Source: JACPWY01 sp964603655 (lineage in GTDB: Bacteria; Bdellovibrionota; FAC87; UBA2466). Taken from it: DNA of 19,483 bases. Below are positions 6,754-14,005 of this stretch, piece by piece (position 1 is the stretch's first letter; each line of letters starts with the position of its first letter). The translations under genes were made by a program, and so were the position numbers. The stretch covers positions 1 through 19,483 of the forward strand of contig CAZRVZ010000022.1 in NCBI GenBank assembly GCA_964603655.1, read 5' to 3'. Under the pieces are notes generated by a model that saw only the letters and a program-made list of their open reading frames with translations, made no database searches and was not told the origin of the DNA.

Positions 6754-8553
6754 TTACCTAGCCCCTTTCGGCGGCCCGAATCGAATCGATTCGAGTCGAG
6801 TCCAGATCCGGTAACTGTCTCGTGAAAGGGTCAATGCGTAGTTTCGAGGAAAATCTAATCGCTTCAGCAAAGGACTGGTCTCATTGTACGGAATGGACGC
6901 AAAGTGCCCGTTCTGGCTGGGTACCTTCAGCATCTGAACAATCACTGTGGGAAGCGACGCATCGTGGCGGTAGTAGAGGGCACCGTAGCGTTGGTAGGCG
7001 GCGGGGTTGCCCAAGAACATAGGGCTCAAGAGGCACGTACTGGGGGTGTTTGGCTTGAGTGTCGTTAGCAGATAGCCGGCGGGAAAATCGTAAAAAAAGA
7101 GAATGGACCCGGTTTTGGTATCGGTTTTGGAATCTGTTTTGGAAACAGCATCGAGATCCGAGGTAAGCTCAGTCAGTAGGTGGAATATTCCAGGGGATGT
7201 ATAGATTCCGGCGAAAGTTCCAGAGGAGAATTTGTGGGTCAAGTGCTTGCTGGGTTTATCTAATGGAAAAAATTGAACGTGACAGTAGGTACTTATCCCC
7301 AATGCGATGAGGCTCAATGCGGTTGCAAAAATTTTTAACGAAGGCCATTGCCTGGGTGCCAGCAAAATCCACGAAAGAGCGGCAGGCGCGAGGCCGTAAG
7401 CGATAGGGGTAAAGGCCGCCGAACTCACCCAGCCAAAGAGGATACCCGCGATCACCGAAGGAATGCACAGCAGTCGAATCAGCGGCAATTGGGGCGATTG
7501 GCGATCGAAAAGAAGCGGCAATGACAGGCTCGCCAGTAACATGCCCCAGAGGCAGGGGATGATCGCCAAATGAATGTTCCAACCCAGATTAAACGGAATG
7601 AGAAAGAGCACCATTGAGAAGGCTGATAAAAACCAACGGCCGTTTCTCAGTGAGCCGTTTTTAAGCGAGCCGTTTCTCAGTAAAAGGTAAAGCCATAACG
7701 TTCCCACACCTGCAGTCGCGAAAAATCGAGCAAAAAACCGAAAGCCACTCAGGATTTGCAGAAGCTTATCCATGGCTCCGCCGTGGCCGATGGAATGGTG
7801 GTATGAAAGAATTTCCCGAATCGAGTCCCAGCCACCGTGTCGCATAACCCATTGGATCGCAAGAATTGTAAACATAGCCCAAGCCGCGATTAGCAACCGG
7901 ATGAAGTTTTTTCGGGTACTCGATGGAAAATGGGGGCCGTAACACCTTAGGAACGTGAGGTTCAAAGCGGCGATGGGAATGATCAGGGGTGGATAAAGTA
8001 CAACGACCATCATCGAAGTGAGCTGCGCGCCGATGAATCCCAGGACCGGGCGTTTTTGAAGGGGGGTTTTATGGAGAAGCAGGCTGGAAACAATCAATCC
8101 TAAAAAGGTGTGGCGCTGATAGTTGAAGCTCATCATGGAAGCGGGCACAAACGCCATGAGCCATGCAGCCCCGATATAAACTCGGTTTCCGAGTTGCCGG
8201 CGCAGACCTACTACCATTAGAGCCGTCGCTAGGGCGATCCCGAAGGCGACGTGCCTCAGGAAAAGCGCTAGATAATGAAAGCCAAAAAGAGTGGTGTATA
8301 TTTTGACCAGTGGGCTTAGAAGGAGCGCCATTGTTTGTCGACCATCTCTTTCCTCGAGAAAGGGAATCCTACCTTGAGCGAAGGTTTGGCTGTAGGCGAG
8401 ATGCGATCCCTCATCCAGACAGTCTAATCCGAAATAAAGACGCCAATAGCTCATCGCCAGAACGGCCAAAAAACAGGCGACGCCGATTCGATGTGTGTCT
8501 GTCGATGAAATGAGTCGATTCGAGTACAATAATGAAAACTTCATCGGCCCCAT
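6754..8553 (-). CDS. GT-C type membrane glycosyltransferase
   Basis: The 599-residue protein is almost wholly hydrophobic up to about residue 420, with roughly ten predicted membrane helices. After the first helix comes a periplasmic loop with D44, D47-E48 (LDCLDEGSHL) and, further on, E67-E68-R69-D70. Acidic residues in this first external loop are the hallmark of GT-C (PMT/ArnT-like) glycosyltransferases, which move sugars from polyprenyl-phosphate donors onto acceptors on the outer face of the inner membrane. The C-terminal ~150 residues are a soluble domain. Two in-frame tandem repeats lie within it (SKTDSKTDTKTGS and LRNGSLKNGSLRNGRW). ATG 8553 and ATG 8544 are both possible starts. The gene faces the SGNH hydrolase gene head to head. 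Substrate and acceptor cannot be told from sequence. Confidence 0.75.
   Translation of the reverse strand: MGPMKFSLLYSNRLISSTDTHRIGVACFLAVLAMSYWRLYFGLDCLDEGSHLAYSQTFAQGRIPFLEERDGRQTMALLLSPLVKIYTTLFGFHYLALFLRHVAFGIALATALMVVGLRRQLGNRVYIGAAWLMAFVPASMMSFNYQRHTFLGLIVSSLLLHKTPLQKRPVLGFIGAQLTSMMVVVLYPPLIIPIAALNLTFLRCYGPHFPSSTRKNFIRLLIAAWAMFTILAIQWVMRHGGWDSIREILSYHHSIGHGGAMDKLLQILSGFRFFARFFATAGVGTLWLYLLLRNGSLKNGSLRNGRWFLSAFSMVLFLIPFNLGWNIHLAIIPCLWGMLLASLSLPLLFDRQSPQLPLIRLLCIPSVIAGILFGWVSSAAFTPIAYGLAPAALSWILLAPRQWPSLKIFATALSLIALGISTYCHVQFFPLDKPSKHLTHKFSSGTFAGIYTSPGIFHLLTELTSDLDAVSKTDSKTDTKTGSILFFYDFPAGYLLTTLKPNTPSTCLLSPMFLGNPAAYQRYGALYYRHDASLPTVIVQMLKVPSQNGHFASIPYNETSPLLKRLDFPRNYALTLSRDSYRIWTRLESIRFGPPKGAR
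7111..7146 (-). repeat. 12-bp in-frame tandem repeat, 3 units
   Basis: Three units of about 12 bases (7111-7122, 7123-7134, 7135-7146; consensus on the plus strand GGTTTTGGWATC) encode the (S/T)-K-T-D pattern in the C-terminal soluble domain of the glycosyltransferase. Unit length keeps the frame, so slippage would change length without loss of the protein. Confidence 0.7.
7640..7684 (-). repeat. 15-bp in-frame tandem repeat, 3 units
   Basis: Units 7640-7654, 7655-7669 and 7670-7684 start with CCGTTT and encode L-(R/K)-N-G-S on the minus strand. They fall in a short loop between two membrane helices of the glycosyltransferase. Confidence 0.75.
8525..8530 (+). promoter_or_regulatory. Candidate -10 box for the SGNH hydrolase gene
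   Basis: TACAAT (5/6 match to TATAAT) lies at 8525-8530 on the plus strand. I see no convincing -35 box at the right distance. If it is used, transcription starts near 8537, which would exclude the ATG at 8532 and favour the ATG at 8559. The box lies inside the first codons of the divergent glycosyltransferase gene. Confidence 0.25.
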
Positions 8554-8558
8554 TCATC

Positions 8559-9623
8559 ATGTCATGGTTTAGAGCGTCACTCCGTTTGCTGTCAGTACTC
8601 ATCATCGCCGAGTTGGGTGCGCGCATTTTTCTCGGCCTGCATTTCGGAGCGCTTGAAATCGCCGGTTTTCCATCGAGGCTTTGGTTTCATTACTACCCTT
8701 CGGTGAGGCCACCCACCCGCGAGTCCGGAGGAGACGCGCTTCAAATCGGGTTTTTGGGTGCTTCGGTTTTGTCGGGCGGCCGGGGATACGGAGAGGTTGG
8801 GCCACAACTCGCTCGGTCGCTGGTCGAAATGGGCCTGAGGGCGAATGTTCACAACTATTCCGCGCCGGCACACACGTCCCTCGATGCCGTTTGGAAGTAC
8901 CGTCTGGCGGGGCACCGCCCCTTGGATTGGGTAGTCCTTTACGAGGGATTCAACGAAGCACGGGCCAACAACTGTCCTCGAAATGTCTTTCAGAACGATT
9001 ATGGACATATGGGGTGGTATCGTCGGCTGCAACTCTTGGAACGCCACTCGGAAATCGAATGGATTGCGCTGCCCTTTACCGCTCATTGGGTATCCGATGA
9101 AATCCGTCAGTGGTGGAAACCCTCGGTGATGATTCCCCTTCACGAGCCACGAAATGGTTGGACCGGTTATGGGCATTATCTCAAAAGTCCAAAAGTATTC
9201 GCTGAGAATGTTCGTAAAATTCTGGACCTAGCCCATGAGCGAGGGGAGCGCATAATCCTGGTGACACAGGCATATTCCATTCCCTTGAACTACTCGCGAG
9301 AGGCCTTTCGGGTGCGGGGCCTCGATTATAATCTACATCTGCTGCCCATCGAGCTTTGGGGCGAGCCCGAAGCGGTGCGCTCCGCCGTGAACGCTCACAA
9401 TCAAATACTTAAAGATATTGCGCGGGAATACCAGCAACGCGGAAATCGTGTGTGGCTGGTGGATCTCCAGAAAACACTCGTGGGGGGGAGGCGGAATTTT
9501 AATGACGTGTGCCACCTCACCGACTCTGGATCGAGTGTGTTTGCTCGGGCTTTAGCGAAGGTGATTGCGGACGTCTCAACACCCGAAAGGCGGCGTCCGA
9601 CCCCTGCTCAAAAAGTGGGGTGA
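8559..9623 (+). CDS. Membrane-anchored SGNH/GDSL-type hydrolase
   Basis: With ATG at 8559 the protein has 354 residues; an in-frame ATG at 8532 would add nine and overlap the divergent gene. It opens with a signal anchor (SLRLLSVLIIAELGARIFLG). SGNH blocks follow: IGFLGASVLSGG with nucleophile Ser (codon 8763-8765), LYEGFNEA with the oxyanion Asn (GxN-E block III), and NDVCHLT with the catalytic Asp and His of block V (codons about 9504-9515). The order and spacing fit SGNH esterases or acyltransferases, and the anchor places it on the periplasmic side. Lying between two GT-C genes, it probably acts on an envelope glycan or lipid, perhaps removing or transferring an acyl group. The last 107 bases overlap the convergent glycosyltransferase gene, immediately after the catalytic His. 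Start choice is uncertain, family is confident. Confidence 0.82.
   Translation: MSWFRASLRLLSVLIIAELGARIFLGLHFGALEIAGFPSRLWFHYYPSVRPPTRESGGDALQIGFLGASVLSGGRGYGEVGPQLARSLVEMGLRANVHNYSAPAHTSLDAVWKYRLAGHRPLDWVVLYEGFNEARANNCPRNVFQNDYGHMGWYRRLQLLERHSEIEWIALPFTAHWVSDEIRQWWKPSVMIPLHEPRNGWTGYGHYLKSPKVFAENVRKILDLAHERGERIILVTQAYSIPLNYSREAFRVRGLDYNLHLLPIELWGEPEAVRSAVNAHNQILKDIAREYQQRGNRVWLVDLQKTLVGGRRNFNDVCHLTDSGSSVFARALAKVIADVSTPERRRPTPAQKVG
8568..8595 (-). promoter_or_regulatory. Weak candidate promoter for the 6754-8553 glycosyltransferase gene
   Basis: On the minus strand CTGACA (8595-8590) is followed after 16 bases by TCTAAA (8573-8568), a 5/6 and a 4/6 match to consensus. Transcription would start near 8561, just ahead of ATG 8553. 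The element lies inside the SGNH hydrolase coding region, as expected when two genes start 5 bases apart. Confidence 0.28.
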
Positions 9624-11052
9624 GCGTCCCTCGTTGAACCAGATCACCGACTAATTTGTCCGATTTTTGGGTGGATACAATGACGAATTCGATGGACTGC
9701 TGATGCAAATAATTCTCTACGGCGCTCGCTGATTCGCAGGGAAGGTAAAACCATACCGATCGGGACTGGACGGCGCTGACGAGATTCCTTTCGGTTGCAA
9801 TGCGATGGCCCGATCCATACTCAAGAAAAATGCTATGACCGGCGGAGTCGTGCCGATTCCGACTAAAGATTTCGCCCCAAGCAAGCTGAGAGAGAGTCGT
9901 TCCAAGGCTTGCCAGGAAACAGACGGCGAAAGCAAAGCGCCGCCAGGGCAGAGATTGAAGTGCTCCCAAACCGTGGGCCAGCCAAATGAGGCAGGCCGGT
10001 AAGACGGGAAGGAAATACCGGGGTACGTAGGTCGTAAAGACCATTCCCAAAGTCAACGACAGACACCAGCCCACCATCCAGGGAAAAATATTTAATCGCT
10101 TCGATTTCCAAACTCCCCAGGCGGTGCCGATTACCAGGGGGATGGGAAGGATTCTAATCCAGGCCACCGCGTACAGCTTGGCCGAGATGATGCGGAAATC
10201 CCATATTTCATTCGAGCTCAGAACGGGAATTTCCGGGAGCCGTGAGCGCAGCTGATTGAGATCGCCCAATACGGTGTGGAGACCGTCGAATAACCGACAC
10301 CATCCGTTCGGGTCGCGGTTGAGCCACTCGAGGTGCAAAAAGAAATGGTTGAGCGCGAATGAAGCCGATGGTGCAAAAACCCCGATCCGAGCGCGAAAAT
10401 ACGATGACAGAAGAACCGTTACCAAGACGATTGGTGAGAGAATGAGGGCATATCGAGTGATCGCGAGGCGACCGCGCATGCAATCAATACCCCATCGAAT
10501 CGTCAAAAACGCTGCGACCCCCAGTCCAGGAATTCGACAGAGAAGGCAGAGCGCAAGAGTCACGGCCTCCACCGGACCCGGTCGCGCATTTTCAAGCGTT
10601 CGTAATAATAAAGTACAGCTCAGCGCTAAAAATAACGCATCCGATCCGATGGCGGATGCCTGTTGAACAAACATGGGATCGACAGCGAAAAGCAAAGTTA
10701 CTGCGATCGCCGTCGATGAGTTAAATCGAAGGGAGAGGAATCGATGAAAGCGGTTGAGGAGACCCAGGCAGACGACCAGATTTATAATCAAAATGGCCGT
10801 CGTGGGCGCCACGCCGATGTAAACCAAGGGCGCTGAAACCCAGGCAGTCAATGGCATCCAAATCGCGCCGATCGCGCTCGGCCAATCACCCTTGGCAGTT
10901 TGTTCGGCTGTGGTGGCATAAAAAACACTATCGACCGTGAGGCCCCACCAGTGGCTGCCACCGAAAATTCTAAGGGACCAAAGAAAAGCGAAAACGAGCG
11001 ATGGGACGGTTACCTGGAGTCGTTTTACACCCGTTCCCATAAGTGCCTCCAT
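9517..11052 (-). CDS. GT-C type membrane glycosyltransferase (ArnT/PMT-like)
   Basis: The 511-residue protein has a first membrane helix at ~14-32 and then an external loop GLTVDSVFYATTAEQTAKGDWP with D41, the acidic GT-C active-site position. About ten hydrophobic segments follow up to residue ~405. The stretch TTYVPRYFLPVLPACLIWLAHGL resembles the conserved helix found near the end of the membrane part in ArnT/PMT-like enzymes. The C-terminal ~100 residues form a soluble domain ending in ...AAFRVLRR plus a polar tail. Length suits the family. Predicted role: sugar transfer from a polyprenyl-phosphate donor at the periplasmic face. It starts 20 bases from the divergent third glycosyltransferase, and its 3' end overlaps the SGNH hydrolase gene by 107 bases. 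An alternative start is the in-frame ATG four codons downstream. No Shine-Dalgarno sequence is evident. Confidence 0.78.
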   Translation of the reverse strand: MEALMGTGVKRLQVTVPSLVFAFLWSLRIFGGSHWWGLTVDSVFYATTAEQTAKGDWPSAIGAIWMPLTAWVSAPLVYIGVAPTTAILIINLVVCLGLLNRFHRFLSLRFNSSTAIAVTLLFAVDPMFVQQASAIGSDALFLALSCTLLLRTLENARPGPVEAVTLALCLLCRIPGLGVAAFLTIRWGIDCMRGRLAITRYALILSPIVLVTVLLSSYFRARIGVFAPSASFALNHFFLHLEWLNRDPNGWCRLFDGLHTVLGDLNQLRSRLPEIPVLSSNEIWDFRIISAKLYAVAWIRILPIPLVIGTAWGVWKSKRLNIFPWMVGWCLSLTLGMVFTTYVPRYFLPVLPACLIWLAHGLGALQSLPWRRFAFAVCFLASLGTTLSQLAWGEIFSRNRHDSAGHSIFLEYGSGHRIATERNLVSAVQSRSVWFYLPCESASAVENYLHQQSIEFVIVSTQKSDKLVGDLVQRGTLTPLFEQGSDAAFRVLRRPQSPSLKPEQTHSIQSR

Positions 11053-11072
11053 GATATGGTTTATGCGAGACC

Positions 11073-13988
11073 ATGTCCAAGGCGGCGCGAACTCTAATTT
11101 CAGTTGTTGCGGCGATCGCCGTGACGCAGGGGCTACTTGAGGCTCTGGTTTTACCGTATGTCGGGCAGTGGAGCCAGCACGCGGGTCACCCGCTTTGGTC
11201 CGGATTCAACATCAATCATTTTTATGTGAGAGCCTACGCGTGGTTCTTAGTTTCCCTAATCGTCTCTCTAAAGGTAGCCTTCCCAAAATCGATCATCCCT
11301 GCTTGTAACAACGAGATCCTTCGCTTCGCTCAGGATAAATTCTCTCGGCCATTGGATTCTCATGGCCGACAGAATATAACTAGTGGCTGGCGCGAAACCG
11401 CTTTCGTAACGAAATCGCATCGCGTCGAGCGAGACAAGGAAAAATCGACAAAAGCCCGGAGACGTGGCCGCAGAGCCACGTTGAGGACTTTTTTCGATTT
11501 TGACGAAATCGCAGCCGACGCGATGCGATTGCAGTTGAAATGGGTTTCGCGCCAGCCACTAACTACTGAGGGGATTGTGGTTGGGGCGGGGATTGCGGGA
11601 TTTGCAGCCTATGGGCTGGAACTCCAGATTCCTTTTTTTGCGGCCTATGCTTTATTTGCAGGCGGGTACGTGCTGGCCGTTTTAGGGTTGGCGAGAATAA
11701 CCGGATGGTCGTTGGCCCGGTTCAGTAATGCAGGGCTGTGCTTGGCGCCGCTAGTGCTCTTGGCGATTTCGCACGCCACTCGACTCAAGCTGGATTCGGG
11801 GGTTCTGGCCTGTCCATGGGTAAGCGTGAAGGCCGCGATTGCGCTGAGTGTCTGCTGTTTTATGTTATGGACCTTTTGGAGTCGAATCTTTCGCGACTCA
11901 CGGCGCGACTCACGGCGCGACTCAGGGCGCGACTCACGGCGCGACTCAGGCAATCACCCAGTCTTGATCTTCATCGGTATCCCCTTACTGCTGTTTCTCA
12001 TGCATGCTTCGGTACCGGCCCAGATCCCCAAAATAAATGCCGATTTCCACCATGCGGGGGAGTCTCTCGTGCCGGCGCAGTGGATCCTGAGGGGGTGGTT
12101 TCCGTGGCGTGACATCACATTTCACCACGGCCTTTTGGCAAATCCGATCCGATCTTGGGTTGGGCTCTTCGCCGTTAATCAATCTTGGTGGGGGGCCGAA
12201 GCTGGCGAGCGACTCATTCTGATCCCGTTGGGAATGATCTTTGCCTACCTTTTGCGAGTGAGAATGTATGGCGGTCACTTCAGCTATTTGATGATTGCCA
12301 CCTTCATTCTGCCCCTGCTACTACCCCAAGTATTCGGCCGGCGGGTCGCCTATTACGAGCGGCTATTGCCCTATCCCCTCTTTCTCTGCCTGCTTTCATA
12401 TGCCTGGGAATCGAATCGGGCTCTGGCGTTGTCCGCTACGGGTGCGTTTTTAGTCCTGTTTATTCTGGTGACTCCCGAGGCCGCGCTTCTCGCTGCTGCC
12501 GTCGGTATTGTGATTGCGATGCGCGCTATTTTAGCCAGATTGAGCGGACTATCCATGATGCCGCAAGCACGCGAATGCTTTTTCCTCGCCGTTGGCGGAT
12601 TGGCTTCGGCTATACCGATAGTTTTGTTTCTTAAATCAAACGGGGCATTGGGGCCATTTCTCGATTTTTTTCGTTATACGCTGAGCGGTTACCGATTTGT
12701 GTACGGCATGGCGATGCAGCCCCAGGGCATCCCTGCCTTTTGGGCGCTGCTCGCAATTTCCTATGGGGTATTTTGTTTGACCTGTTGGAGAGTGTGTCGT
12801 GGATTCCTAGAGCGACGAGATTTGACGGTAACGGAATGGGTACTGGTGGTAATTGGGGTTTTTACCCCGCTCTACTTTCAAAAATTTTTGGCCGAGGCCG
12901 ACGATCACCTTTATGCCGTTGTATTCGTGACCCTGCCTTTGTTGGAGTACTTGGGATTTCAAGTGTGGTTTCGAGCTCGGCCAAAGAAATGGCTCGTTGT
13001 CAGTGCCGGAATAGCTGCGGGGGTACTTCTGTTATTGTCCCCCTCGGTCAAGAAAGTTGTCGCCTCACTCCAACGATTCGAAAGCAAATTCGTTACCGAC
13101 GGCGCGGGAGCCTATTTATCAGCACCGGGCGGATGGGTCACGGCTAGTCGTGAGGAGCGCAAAATTATCGATGACTTTAGAACTCTCTTTGAACGCACGC
13201 TCCAACCAGACGATGCCATATTCGATATGACCAACTCCAGTCAGCTCTTTCATTATCTACTGGATCGCCGCTTCGTTGGTCGCTATCCACAAACGATAAC
13301 CGTAGCATCTATCGCCGGTCAGAAAGATGCGATCGAATCGCTGATTCGACACCGTCCGAAGGTCGTAATTTATGACCGGGCATTTGGGTTTAACGTTTCC
13401 CTGCCCGTACCCACGCCGGTGCGGTTTTACGCGATCTCAAAGCATGTGCTAGAGGAGTACACGCCCTGGATGAATCTCAACGGCTATTCGATTTTGCATC
13501 GCAAAGATTGGACTCCACCGCAACTTGGGCGGGGGTTTAAGCAATTTACTGAAAATAGAATCGCAAGTAGCATCGTATCGACGTCGTGTGATTGGGGAGC
13601 CATTCCCCATTATTGGGCGCGGACCGATACCATCGCATCGTCAGACGCATCGTCGGAGCCTCTGCCATTTCAAGAGAGTCAGGATGCGTTCGGTTATGTC
13701 GCCAAAATTGAGCTCCCGGAGCGACTGCGTTGGAATAGCAAGGTCCTTGAAATCGAAATTGCGGAAGGTGCCCCCGATTCTTGGGTGATTACCGACTCGG
13801 CCGAGCCAGAGTCTCCAAGGTCACCGAGTTCGCCGAGTTTTAGAATCAGCTTCGTGTCGCGAAAGGGCGCGGTTCGGGTATACCGGATTCCGGTTTCGAG
13901 TTGCCTGCAATGGCGTGAGTTTTCAGGGAACGCGCTTTTTATCCGGCACCGGTTTGCGCAACAGATTTTAGCCGTTCGAGTCGAGTAA
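11073..13988 (+). CDS. Large GT-C type membrane glycosyltransferase carrying an in-frame palindromic insertion
   Basis: The 971-residue protein starts with two membrane helices (9-30, 53-70), then a basic, hydrophilic block (about 74-165) encoded by repeat DNA, then more helices to about residue 660. An external loop with D324, H326-H327 and E330 is followed by GWFPWRDITFHHGLL (341-355), which matches the acidic first-loop layout of GT-C enzymes and of the 6754-8553 gene. Residues 660-971 are a soluble, presumably periplasmic, domain (for example DAIFDMTNSSQLFHYLLD). A 12-bp tandem repeat gives RDSRRDSRRDSG (274-285). The basic block follows a helix ending in LKVAFPKS, so it may be tolerated as a cytoplasmic loop under the positive-inside rule. 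The enzyme is likely a polyprenyl-phosphate-sugar dependent transferase. Activity may be affected by the insertion; I cannot tell. Confidence 0.72.
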   Translation: MSKAARTLISVVAAIAVTQGLLEALVLPYVGQWSQHAGHPLWSGFNINHFYVRAYAWFLVSLIVSLKVAFPKSIIPACNNEILRFAQDKFSRPLDSHGRQNITSGWRETAFVTKSHRVERDKEKSTKARRRGRRATLRTFFDFDEIAADAMRLQLKWVSRQPLTTEGIVVGAGIAGFAAYGLELQIPFFAAYALFAGGYVLAVLGLARITGWSLARFSNAGLCLAPLVLLAISHATRLKLDSGVLACPWVSVKAAIALSVCCFMLWTFWSRIFRDSRRDSRRDSGRDSRRDSGNHPVLIFIGIPLLLFLMHASVPAQIPKINADFHHAGESLVPAQWILRGWFPWRDITFHHGLLANPIRSWVGLFAVNQSWWGAEAGERLILIPLGMIFAYLLRVRMYGGHFSYLMIATFILPLLLPQVFGRRVAYYERLLPYPLFLCLLSYAWESNRALALSATGAFLVLFILVTPEAALLAAAVGIVIAMRAILARLSGLSMMPQARECFFLAVGGLASAIPIVLFLKSNGALGPFLDFFRYTLSGYRFVYGMAMQPQGIPAFWALLAISYGVFCLTCWRVCRGFLERRDLTVTEWVLVVIGVFTPLYFQKFLAEADDHLYAVVFVTLPLLEYLGFQVWFRARPKKWLVVSAGIAAGVLLLLSPSVKKVVASLQRFESKFVTDGAGAYLSAPGGWVTASREERKIIDDFRTLFERTLQPDDAIFDMTNSSQLFHYLLDRRFVGRYPQTITVASIAGQKDAIESLIRHRPKVVIYDRAFGFNVSLPVPTPVRFYAISKHVLEEYTPWMNLNGYSILHRKDWTPPQLGRGFKQFTENRIASSIVSTSCDWGAIPHYWARTDTIASSDASSEPLPFQESQDAFGYVAKIELPERLRWNSKVLEIEIAEGAPDSWVITDSAEPESPRSPSSPSFRISFVSRKGAVRVYRIPVSSCLQWREFSGNALFIRHRFAQQILAVRVE
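11316..11369 (+). repeat. Two small hairpins flanking the large palindrome on its 5' side
   Basis: ATCCT (11316-11320) and AGGAT (11332-11336) enclose TCGCTTCGCTC, a sequence type seen as a dispersed repeat in many genomes that yields ILRFAQD-like peptides when translated. TCGGCCAT (11345-11352) and ATGGCCGA (11362-11369) form a perfect 8-bp stem with a 9-base loop. Together with the palindrome at 11381-11561 they make up the non-protein-like insertion in the glycosyltransferase gene. Confidence 0.65.
11381..11561 (+). repeat. 181-bp nested palindromic element inside a coding sequence
   Basis: The outer arms TAGTGGCTGGCGCGAAACC (11381-11399) and its exact reverse complement (11543-11561) are 19 bp. 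A second perfect pair, AATCGCATCGCGTCG (11413-11427) and its complement (11516-11530), is 15 bp. An A/T-rich partial pair (about 11441-11455 with 11489-11501) and a tip stem ACGTGGC/GCCACGT (11462-11468, 11475-11481) with a 6-base loop complete a long cruciform-like structure. No open frame of its own is evident, so it resembles a MITE- or REPIN-like non-autonomous repeat. It keeps the host gene in frame. Confidence 0.85.
11892..11951 (+). repeat. 12-bp in-frame minisatellite, 5 units
   Basis: Five units beginning CGCGACTCA (11892, 11904, 11916, 11928, 11940) encode repeating R-D-S-(R/G). They lie in a hydrophilic loop between membrane helices of the glycosyltransferase. Near identity between units points to recent slippage. 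Confidence 0.85.
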
Positions 13989-14005
13989 TCCGGATTCCGG
14001 GTTAC
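13985..14005. terminator. Bidirectional hairpin containing both convergent stop codons
   Basis: GTAATCCGG (13985-13993) pairs with CCGGGTTAC (13997-14005) across an ATT triloop, giving nine pairs with one G-T wobble. The TAA of the upstream gene (13986-13988) and the TAA of the convergent gene (14004-14002) sit opposite each other in the stem. The 3' flank on the plus strand is only a short TTTGT and the minus side has no T-run, so termination strength is uncertain. Confidence 0.4.

Noticed and set aside
6782..6793. CGAATCGATTCG palindrome near the end of the first glycosyltransferase gene
   Set aside because: It lies within the last codons, lacks a T-run and does not extend into a longer stem; no function can be supported.
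11892..11951. Short tandem repeats considered as a CRISPR array
   Set aside because: Units of 12 bp are directly adjacent with no spacers and are in coding frame; there are no cas genes.
12185..12634. Plus-strand open frame inside the third glycosyltransferase gene in another frame
   Set aside because: It is a frame shadow with no protein-like pattern; the main frame encodes clear membrane helices there.
11073..13988. Third glycosyltransferase gene as a pseudogene broken by the palindrome
   Set aside because: The frame remains open for 971 codons with good membrane and soluble domains on both sides, so an intact if altered protein is more likely.
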